From Eustoma russellianum (lineage: Eukaryota; Streptophyta; Magnoliopsida; Gentianales; Gentianaceae), in assembly GCA_036186865.1 (NCBI GenBank), contig AP025062.1, positions 32,794,643 through 32,858,642 on the forward strand: a stretch of DNA of 64,000 bases, written 5' to 3'. This document shows positions 56,852-64,000 of this stretch, in pieces (within the stretch, counting starts at the first letter, position 1; each line of letters opens with the position of its first letter). Under the pieces are notes generated by a model that was not told where the DNA came from, made no database searches, and saw only the letters and a program-made list of their open reading frames with translations. The position numbers were made by a program, and so were the translations under genes.

Positions 56852-59494
56852 TTATGGCATTGTCGCCTTAGCCATATAAATGAGAAGCGCGTATCTAAAC
56901 TCCATCAAGATGGATTATTAGATTCATTTGATTTTGAATCATTTGAAAATTGCGAGTCTTGTTTGCTTGGAAAGATGACAAAGACTCCTTTTACTGGACA
57001 TAGTGAAAGGGCTAATGACTTATTGGGCTTGGTACATACAGATGTATGCGGCCCAATCAGCATTAGTGCCAGGGAAGGATTTCAGTATTTCATTACTTTT
57101 ACTGATGATTTCAGTAGGTATGGCTATGTCTACCTAATGAAACATAAACATGAGTCTTTTGAAATGTTTAGAACTTTTCAAAATGAAGTACAAAATCAAC
57201 TTGGTAAGACAATTAAAACCCTTCGATCAGATCGAGGTGGTGAATATTTGAGCCAAGAATTTGACCAACATCTAAGAAATTGTGGAATCGTTTCACAGTT
57301 GACTCCTCCAAGAACTCCACAATGGAATGGTGTTTCTGAAAGGAGAAATCGGACTTTATTGGATATGGTTCGATCTATGATCGGTCAAGTAGATCTTCCT
57401 TTATCCTTTTGGGGTTATGCCTTGGAGACAGCTGCATTCATTTTGAACTGTGTACCATCTAAAGCGGTTGAAAAGACACCATATGAGATGTGGACTGGTA
57501 AGAGACCCAGTTTGTCTTTTCTTAAGATTTGGGGTTGTGAAGCTTATGTGAAAAGATTAATGTCAGATAAGCTAGCTCCAAAATCTATCAAATGTATTTT
57601 TGTGGGGTATCCTAAAGAAACTAAAGGGTACTATTTCTATATTCCCTCAGAGAACAAAGTGTTTGTTGCTCGAAATGGAGTCTTTTTGGAAAAGGAGTTC
57701 CTCTCCAAGAGAACAAGTGGGAGTATAGTACAACTTGAGGAAACTCAAGTTCCACAAGATATCATTGAACCGTCTTTAGAGACGATTTCAGAACCACAAA
57801 CAGTTGTGGAGCCTGAAAATGTAACACAAGTCCAACGCAGATCTGATAGGATACATCGTCAGCCAGAGAGATACAAATTTCTTGTGACTGATGATAGTCA
57901 AGTTATGCTCATAGATCAAGATGAGCCTACTACCTATCAGGAAGCTGTGTCAGGTCCAAATTCAGATAAATGGCTTGGAGCCATGAATTCTGAGATGCAA
58001 TCCATGTTTGATAACCAAGTTTGGTCTTTAATTGATCCTCCAGAGGGTATTAAGACTATTGGTTGCAAATGGGTTTTCAAGAAGAAAACTGACATGGATG
58101 GAAATGTGCAAACCTACAAAGCAAGGCTTGTGGCTAAAGGTTTCAAGCAAACTCATGGTATAGACTATGATGAAACCTTTTCACCAGTAGCTATGCTTAA
58201 GTCTATTCGAATTCTCCTTGCCATTGCAGCATACTATGATTATGAGATATGGCAAATGGATGTCAAAACTGCTTTCCTTAATGGAAATTTACTTGAGGAT
58301 GTGTACATGACACAACCTGAGGGTTTTGTAAATCCTGAGAATTCAAAGAAGGTTTGCAAGCTTCAAAGGTCCATCTATGGATTGAAGCAAGCATCTCGAA
58401 GCTGGAATCTTCGTTTTGATGAAACAGTTAAGAACTTTGGTTTCATCAAGAATGAAGATGAACCTTTTGTTTACAAGATGGTCAGTGGGAGTGCAGTAGT
58501 GTTTCTGGTCCTATATGTGGATGACATATTGCTTATTGGAAATGATATCCCTACCTTGCAAAAGGTTAAGGCTTGGTTAGGGAATTCATTTTCAATGAAG
58601 GACTTGGGCGAGGCTACCTATATCCTTGGTATCAAGATCTATAGAGATAGATCTAAAAGGATAATAGGCTTGAGTCAGAGTACATACATAGATAAAATGT
58701 TGAAGAGGTTCAACATGCAAGAGTCCAAGAAAGGATTCTTGCCTATGTCTCATGGCATTCATCTTAGCAAGAATCAATGTCCTCAGACATCTGATGAGCG
58801 AGATCGAATGAATAAAATTTCTTATGCTTCTACTATAGGATCGATCATGTATGCCATGTTATGTACTAGACCAGATGTCTCATATCCATTGAGCACAACC
58901 AGTAGATATCAAGCTGACCCCGGTGAAGGTCACTGGATAGCTGTCAAGAATATTCTTAAGTACCTCAGAAGGACTAAAGAAGTATTCTTGGTTTATGGAG
59001 GTTTGGATGACGAGTTAGTTGTAAATGGTTACACAGATGCTAGCTTCCAAACCGACATAGATGATTTCAGATCGCAGTCCGGTTTTGTATTCACATTGAA
59101 TGGTGGTGCTGTTAGTTGGAAGAGTTCAAAACAAAGCACTGTGGCCGATTCTACAACAGAGGCTGAGTATATAGTAGCATCAGATGCAGCTAAAGAAGCA
59201 GTTTGGTTGAAGAAGTTCATCACTGAGCTAGGAGTAGTACCTAGCATTGCAAATCCTGTGGACATTTATTGTGACAACAATGATGCCATAGCACAAGCAA
59301 AAGAGCCTAGGTCTCATCAGAGATCTAAACATATACTCAGACGCTACCATCTCATTCGAGACATCATCGATAGAGGAGATGTCAAGATATGCAAAGTTGA
59401 CACAAATGATAACATAGCGGATCCATTGACTAAGCCTCTCTCACGGGTCAAGCATGATCAGCATACTAGATCTATGGGTCTCAAATATTTGTAG
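56852..59494 (+). CDS. COP-J integrase-RT-RNase H
   Basis: 880 codons in frame with gag, no ATG of its own at the break. Pre-integrase LWHCRLSHINEKR and CESCLLGKMTKTPF (His/Cys cluster). Integrase DD35E: HTDVCGPIS, RSDRGGEYL, PQWNGVSERRNRT. RT: CKWVFKKKTDMDG, WQMDVKTAFLNG, YGLKQASRSWNLRF, YVDD at 58514-58525. RNase H: NGYTDASFQTD, DSTTEAEYIVASDAAKEAVWLK, IYCDNNDAIAQAKEP, DNIADPLTKPL. All catalytic residues that I can check are present. The stop TAG at 59492-59494 is close to the polypurine tract, so there is no env ORF. Confidence 0.93.
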   Translation, partial: LWHCRLSHINEKRVSKLHQDGLLDSFDFESFENCESCLLGKMTKTPFTGHSERANDLLGLVHTDVCGPISISAREGFQYFITFTDDFSRYGYVYLMKHKHESFEMFRTFQNEVQNQLGKTIKTLRSDRGGEYLSQEFDQHLRNCGIVSQLTPPRTPQWNGVSERRNRTLLDMVRSMIGQVDLPLSFWGYALETAAFILNCVPSKAVEKTPYEMWTGKRPSLSFLKIWGCEAYVKRLMSDKLAPKSIKCIFVGYPKETKGYYFYIPSENKVFVARNGVFLEKEFLSKRTSGSIVQLEETQVPQDIIEPSLETISEPQTVVEPENVTQVQRRSDRIHRQPERYKFLVTDDSQVMLIDQDEPTTYQEAVSGPNSDKWLGAMNSEMQSMFDNQVWSLIDPPEGIKTIGCKWVFKKKTDMDGNVQTYKARLVAKGFKQTHGIDYDETFSPVAMLKSIRILLAIAAYYDYEIWQMDVKTAFLNGNLLEDVYMTQPEGFVNPENSKKVCKLQRSIYGLKQASRSWNLRFDETVKNFGFIKNEDEPFVYKMVSGSAVVFLVLYVDDILLIGNDIPTLQKVKAWLGNSFSMKDLGEATYILGIKIYRDRSKRIIGLSQSTYIDKMLKRFNMQESKKGFLPMSHGIHLSKNQCPQTSDERDRMNKISYASTIGSIMYAMLCTRPDVSYPLSTTSRYQADPGEGHWIAVKNILKYLRRTKEVFLVYGGLDDELVVNGYTDASFQTDIDDFRSQSGFVFTLNGGAVSWKSSKQSTVADSTTEAEYIVASDAAKEAVWLKKFITELGVVPSIANPVDIYCDNNDAIAQAKEPRSHQRSKHILRRYHLIRDIIDRGDVKICKVDTNDNIADPLTKPLSRVKHDQHTRSMGLKYL

Positions 59495-59501
59495 GCCTAG
59501 T

Positions 59502-59514
59502 GCAAGTGGGAGAT
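59502..59514 (+). other. COP-J polypurine tract
   Basis: GCAAGTGGGAGAT directly before TGTTAGTG. Confidence 0.85.
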
Positions 59515-60962
59515 TGTTAGTGTATGTGCCCTAGACCATGATTTGGATATTTATGTTATGCATTTATTATTAATAAAAGAGGTTTCATTATCATTATTGT
59601 TGGTTAGTATGTTACACAATTTTGATATATGTCCCTGATTCATTATTGTTATGGAGATAAAATAATTTATAATCAGTATGAGTATTGATTTGATAATCAT
59701 GAGATGATTATGTGTATGGTGATACGAATCAATCTCATAGATACTTGTTAGAGAACAGTGTATTGGATAGACCCATCATGAGATTGCTACATGGATTAGC
59801 GTCATAAGTAAATCTCATGATAGTCATGTTTTAATCCTTTGACTTGAGATTGTCATAGTTTCCAACATAAGGACTATTATATTTTGACATGATCAAACGT
59901 TATCCGTAACTGGATAATAATAAAGGTCATGATTGAATGTGATAGAAATTATGTAGAGGATATTGAACAATCAAGATAGAATTTGTCCCTCTCTTTTGAG
60001 AGAGATATCTTTGGGCCCCTCGATTAGTGAGACTGTGAAATGCATGGCCGTGCTCAAATGAATTGATAGTGTGATCAATATCATTTGTTTTATCAGTCCA
60101 CTTAGAGATCGAGTAATCATATGTTTGAACAATATAAGTATGACGCTGACCATGACTTATGTTCAAACTAGATATCGTGTGACAAAGGGATTAATGCATA
60201 TACTATTATTAGGCTAGTTAGACTTTACTCGTATTAATTGGGTAGTTGTAATGCCTTACTAGAGGCCAATTACGACTTGTTGGTTTAATAGAGATTTAAT
60301 CAACTGCCAATTAATATGGGCCTATCGGGTCACACACAAGAATGCGTAAGGCTGAGATTAATAATATTAATAATATTAATATTGGATATTAATTATTATT
60401 ATTATTATTATCGTTTTTTATATTAATAATATTAATATTGGATATTAATTATTATTATTATTTTCGTTTTTTTGGTGATTATATATACATGTGTGTTATC
60501 GGATAATAACGAGAGAATCCATATTTGATATAGATTTTGAATATCCTGATAGAATCCGTATCTGATATGGATTTTGATTGGCATCAACTAATCCGATTAG
60601 GACTCGGATTTTGATGTCTATTTATTTGTGTATCTCGTATACACTATACACACGAAAATACACCAAGCAATTAGAAAACGAAAGAACAGAAAACGTAACC
60701 CTAGAATCGTTTTTGAGAAAAACGAGTTCTTCAGCCGCGCCGTTTGAAGAGCTAGCACTCTGGGCGGAAGCGTTCGTGTGGATACCGACAGAGGGTGATC
60801 GTATTTGCGCACCTCTTCCATCTGCAGATTTCGAATCTACGGAGGTATTTTTTGTTTTTTTGTCGAATTAAACGAACAACATGGATCCTTGGTAGGAAAT
60901 CAGAGATCAATTTTTGTTTTCCGCTGCACGTTTTTGCAGTGATCTCGTTAGATTTCCTAACA
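59515..60962 (+). repeat. COP-J 3' LTR (1448 bp)
   Basis: TGTTAGTG...TTTCCTAACA, complete. Its end abuts the second copy of the 106 bp target segment. Confidence 0.95.
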
Positions 60963-61068
60963 TATTGATCATAATCCAGTCCGATTAGATTCACCTTATA
61001 GAGTACAAGCAGCTGGCGACCAGGTGCTTGTTTCCCATCACATATTCAGAAATTGTGCCCTGGAGCTT
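60963..61068 (+). repeat. 106 bp target duplication, right copy
   Basis: Perfect match to 52272-52377, starting TATTGATCATAATCC and ending CCTGGAGCTT, then continuing as normal GYP-I protease. Confidence 0.95.
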
Positions 61069-61716
61069 AATGACCAGTTGTTTGAGGCCAATTTGATCCC
61101 CATATCTATGAATGATTTTGACGTGATTCTTGGAATGGATTGGCTCTCAAAGAATCATCCTCACATTGACTGCCGAAGCAGGCAAGTTATCATTAAGAAC
61201 CCAGCTCGAGATGAGATGTCATTCCAAGGAGGAACTAAGTTAAAGAAACCATCCAAGAAAGTCTTTGTTAACGCAGCTCGTGCCATCCAAGCATTAAAGA
61301 AAGGTCATGAAAGATTCTTGGTTTATGTTTTAAGTGCTGAACAAGAAAGCCCTACCCTTGCACAAGTTCCAGTTGTTAATGAATACCCTGATGTATTTCC
61401 TGATGATCTGCCTGGACTACCTTCTGATCGCGAGATTGATTTCGAAATAAACCTTGTTCCAGGAGCTGAACCCATATCTAAAGCCCCGCATCGCATGGCA
61501 CCGGCGGAACTAAAGGAGTTAAAGGAACAGTTACATGAACTGTTAGAAAGGAAACTCATTCGCCCCAGTGTTTCACCTTGGGGTGCTCCGGTGTTATTTG
61601 TGAAAAAGAAAGATGGAAGTATGCACTTATGCATCGATTACCGGGAGCTCAACAAGATCACCATAAAGAACAAGTACCCATTACCCCGGATTGATGACTT
61701 ATTCGATCAGCTCAGG
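61069..61716 (+). pseudogene. GYP-I protease 3' part and RT first part
   Basis: Open from at least 61024 to a proposed donor. Protease end DVILGMDWLSKNHPHIDC. RT: YPDVFPDDLPGLPSDREIDFEINLVPGAEPISKAP, SPWGAPVLFVKKKDGSMHLCIDYRELNKITIKNKYPLPRIDDLFDQLR. No stop in this stretch. It is the middle coding block of the pol gene, ending at intron 2. Confidence 0.9.
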
Positions 61717-61790
61717 GTAAGTAACTCATAAGTTTTAAATTGACAAAGATTTAAATCCATTGAAACCCTATCTAAAGCATTTTAATGCAG
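61717..61790 (+). other. Candidate intron 2 of GYP-I (74 bp)
   Basis: AGG|GTAAGT donor (near-perfect plant consensus) and TTTTAATGCAG acceptor, phase 0, between DLFDQLR and GSRIFSKIDLRSGY, which are contiguous in related elements. Retention meets a TAA within five codons. A gap at the same place occurs in GYP-F (24379-24452). Confidence 0.8.
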
Positions 61791-62498
61791 GGATCTCGAA
61801 TTTTTAGTAAGATTGACTTACGATCTGGATACTTTCAACTGAAGATTAAGGCGGAAGATGTCCCTAAGACTGCTTTCAGAACCCGCTATGGACACTATGA
61901 GTTCTTAGTCATGCCTTTTGGTTTGACCAATGCCCCTGCCGCCTTCATGGATCTCATGAATCGAATCTTCCAATAACAGTTGTACAAGTTCGTAGTGGTG
62001 TTCATAGATGACATCTTGATTTATTCACCCGACGAAGAGACTCATGTAGCCCATTTGAGGAAAGTCTTGAATATTCTGAGAGCAAGACAGTTGTATGCCA
62101 AGTTTAGCAAATGCGAGTTTTGGCTGCGAAGTGTATCCTTCCTTGGTCATGTGATTTCAGAAAATGGGATTTCAGTAGATCCCAAGAAGATTGAAGCTAT
62201 CACGGAATGGCCCAGGCCAACAAATGTTACTGAAGTGAGAAGTTTTCTCGGACTAGCTGGATATTACAGAAAGTTTGTGGAAGGATTTTCGAGGATAGCT
62301 CTTCCCCTCACTAGATTGACCCAAAAGAAAACCAAGTTTGAGAAACCCTTTGAGCAAAACTATCCTATCCATGATCTTGAACTTGCCGCAGTGGTATTCG
62401 CATTAAAGATATGGAGACACTATTTATATGGCGAAAAGTGCGAGATCTACACAGACCACAAGAGCCTACAGTACCTCTTTACCTAGAAATAGCTCAAT
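61791..62498 (+). pseudogene. GYP-I RT second part and RNase H
   Basis: FSKIDLRSGYFQLKIKAEDVPKTAFRTRYGHYEFLVMPFGLTNAPAAFMDL, TAA at 61974, catalytic FIDD at 62001-62012, FLGHVISENGISVDPKKIEAI, RSFLGLAGYYRKF. After LTQKKTKF about 55 codons present in GYP-F are missing in frame, removing the RNase H start with its first Asp (VYSDAS). IHDLELAAVVFALKIWRHYLYGEKCEIYTDHKSLQYLFT follows, then TAG at 62484 and again at 62490. Confidence 0.9.
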
Positions 62499-63902
62499 AT
62501 GCGGCAGCGTAGATGGTTGGAATTGATTAAAGATTATGATCTCTCCATTCATTATCATTTGGGAAAAGCCAACAAAGTCACTGATGCACTAAGTCAGAAA
62601 ACAAGCCACCCACGACAACCACCTCTTCAGCGAGATATGGAAGAATTTGGCCTAGAAGAAGTTGACTCAATCGATGAAGTTCTCGCCAAATTGGTTCTTG
62701 TCCCTTCATTGATTGATAAGATCAAGGAAATTCAAAGGATTGATGAAGCTATAAGAAAAGTCAAGAAAAGGATGGAAGATAAGCCGCGAGATGACTTTGA
62801 GATTCGCAGTGATGGCAGTTTATGGTATCAAGGACGGTTATGTGTCCCCAAAAACAAGGAAATGAAGGATGAAGTTTTGATGGAAGCACATAATTCTCGA
62901 TTGTCTATACATCCTGGAGCTAATAAGATGTATCAAGATCTCAAGCAAAAGTTTTGGTGGCCCGGTATGAAGAAACAAATAGCAGAATTTGTTGAACGAT
63001 GTTTGATCTGTCAAAGAGTAAAGGCCGAACACCAAAGACCTGCTGGATTGTTACAACACTTGGAAGTGCCAGAATGGAAATGGGATCACATCACCATGGA
63101 CTTTGTGACTGACCTACCCAAGACTAAGTATGGGAATGATGCTATATGGGTCATTGTGGATCGTTTGACTAAGTCTGCTCACTTTTTGGCTATGACGATT
63201 AAAGCATCTATGGAGAAGTTAGCCTCTATGTATATTGATCAGATTGTTTGTTTACATGGAGTGCCCATCAGTATTGTATGCGACCGCGACCCCCGATTTA
63301 CTTCGAGATTTTGGACCGCCTTTCAAAAAGCAATGGGCACAGAGATAAGAATGAGTTCTGCATTTCATCCTCAAACAGATGGACAATCAGAAAGAACCAT
63401 CCAAACCCTTGAAGACATGCTACGCGCTTACATTCTTGATTTTGGAGGAAGCTGGGATAGAAGCCTTAAGCTCGTTGAGTTTTCTTACATTAATAGCTTC
63501 CACAGATCCATCGGAATGGCACCTTATGAGGCATTGTATGGACAAAAATGTCGATCCCCACTATATTGGGACGAAATTAGAGATAAGATCTACGCAGGAC
63601 CCGACATTGTTGAGCAAACACGAGAGAAGGTAAAGTTAGCCCAACAAAGGCTAAGAGCAGCGCAAGATAGAACGAAGATATGGGCAGATGTAAGAAGGAG
63701 ATCTTTGGAGTTTCAAGAAGGAGAGAAAGTCTTTCTGAAAGTTTCTCCGACCAAAGGAGTTAAGAGATTTGGCATCAAAGGAAAACTAAGCCCAAGATTC
63801 GTTGGACCTTATGAAGTGCTTGAAAGAATAGGTGAGGTTGCGTACCATTTGGCGTTGCCACCATCTCTTTCTCAGCTGCATGATGTATTCCATGTTTCAT
63901 AA
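62499..63902 (+). pseudogene. GYP-I integrase
   Basis: 467 codons without a stop, in frame with the RT. End of RNase H (HYHLGKANKVTDALSQK). Zinc domain HNSRLSIHPGANKMYQDLK...CLICQRVK (HHCC complete). Core: MDFVTDLPK, VIVDRLTKSAHF, IVCDRDPRFTSRFW, FHPQTDGQSERTIQTLEDMLRAYI (DD35E complete). C-terminal GEKVFLKVSPTKGVKRFGIKGKLSPRFVGPYEVLERIGEVAYHLALPP and HDVFHVS, then TAA at 63900 instead of Gln. The frame continues to the window edge. Confidence 0.92.
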
Positions 63903-64000
63903 CTCCGTCGATATGTATATGATCCAAGCCACATCCTTGAAGATCAACAGTTGAAGGTTGAAAAAGATGTAACTTATGAAGAGGAACCCTTAAGGATAGT
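63903..64000 (+). pseudogene. GYP-I chromodomain start (cut by window)
   Basis: LRRYVYDPSHILEDQQLKVEKDVTYEEEPLRI, the linker and first residues of the chromodomain seen whole in GYP-F; truncated by the window end. Confidence 0.8.

Larger units (their letters stand above)
52386..60962 (+). mobile_element. COP-J, Angela/BARE-type copia, nearly intact
   Basis: 5' LTR 52386-53834, primer site 53836, leader to 55525, gag-pol 55526-59494, polypurine tract 59502-59514, 3' LTR 59515-60962. The 8.6 kb size, long LTR and protein sequence (TGHSERANDLLGLVHTDVCGP, RRNRTLLDMVRSM) fit the Angela/BARE group. One nonsense codon is visible. Inserted in GYP-I protease with an unusual junction. Confidence 0.93.
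46647..64000 (+). mobile_element. GYP-I, Tekay/Del-type gypsy, extends past window
   Basis: 5' LTR 46647-50625, primer site 50628, gag from 50928, protease interrupted by COP-J, then RT, RNase H and integrase to the window end, with the chromodomain start in the last bases. The 3' LTR is outside. Close in protein sequence to GYP-F, but with a different LTR. Confidence 0.88.

Overview
This 64 kb window is nuclear DNA from a seed plant with a large, repeat-rich genome. The evidence is the families present: plant Ty1/copia Sireviruses, an Angela/BARE-type copia element, chromodomain Ty3/gypsy elements of the Tekay/Del type with 3.5-4 kb LTRs, and a plant L1-type LINE. Plus-strand LTR elements use a primer site of the initiator tRNA-Met type (TGGTATCAGAGC). 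I cannot name the species, and I see no host protein gene, rRNA, tRNA or CRISPR. Essentially all coding sequence is retrotransposon-derived and most of it is broken.

Layout. 1-10570: a minus-strand gypsy LTR and leader (GYP-A), split by a degenerate LINE (LINE-B), which is itself split by a minus-strand gypsy solo LTR (SOLO-C, TSD GTACC). 10868-38245: a nest. Sirevirus SIRE-D (TSD TCCTT) carries Sirevirus SIRE-E in its 3' LTR (TSD CAAAC). SIRE-E carries gypsy element GYP-F in its 5' LTR. A later deletion fused the truncated GYP-F 3' LTR directly to the middle of the SIRE-E gag gene. 38251-41170: unassigned AT-rich DNA. 41176-46448: the 3' end of a third Sirevirus (SIRE-G) with an env-like extra ORF, several polypurine tracts and a 3' LTR split by a second minus-strand solo LTR (SOLO-H). 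46647-64000: gypsy element GYP-I, running off the window, with a young, almost intact Angela-type copia element (COP-J, 52386-60962) inside its protease region.

Working logic. Each LTR element encodes Gag (particle), protease, reverse transcriptase/RNase H and integrase; gypsy integrases here precede a chromodomain, and copia integrases lie upstream of RT. Only COP-J (one in-frame stop, LTRs about 99% alike by eye) looks recently active.

Most notable observations: (1) both gypsy elements appear to carry small GT-AG introns at the same two positions, at the Gag/protease boundary and inside RT, and retention of either would end translation early, suggesting splice-controlled Gag:Pol output; (2) COP-J is flanked by a perfect 106 bp duplication of its target, with filler DNA and a missing LTR terminus, instead of a 5 bp TSD; (3) distinct Sirevirus LTRs carry arrays of ATCGATCGAT palindromes; (4) a decayed env-like ORF lies in SIRE-G.
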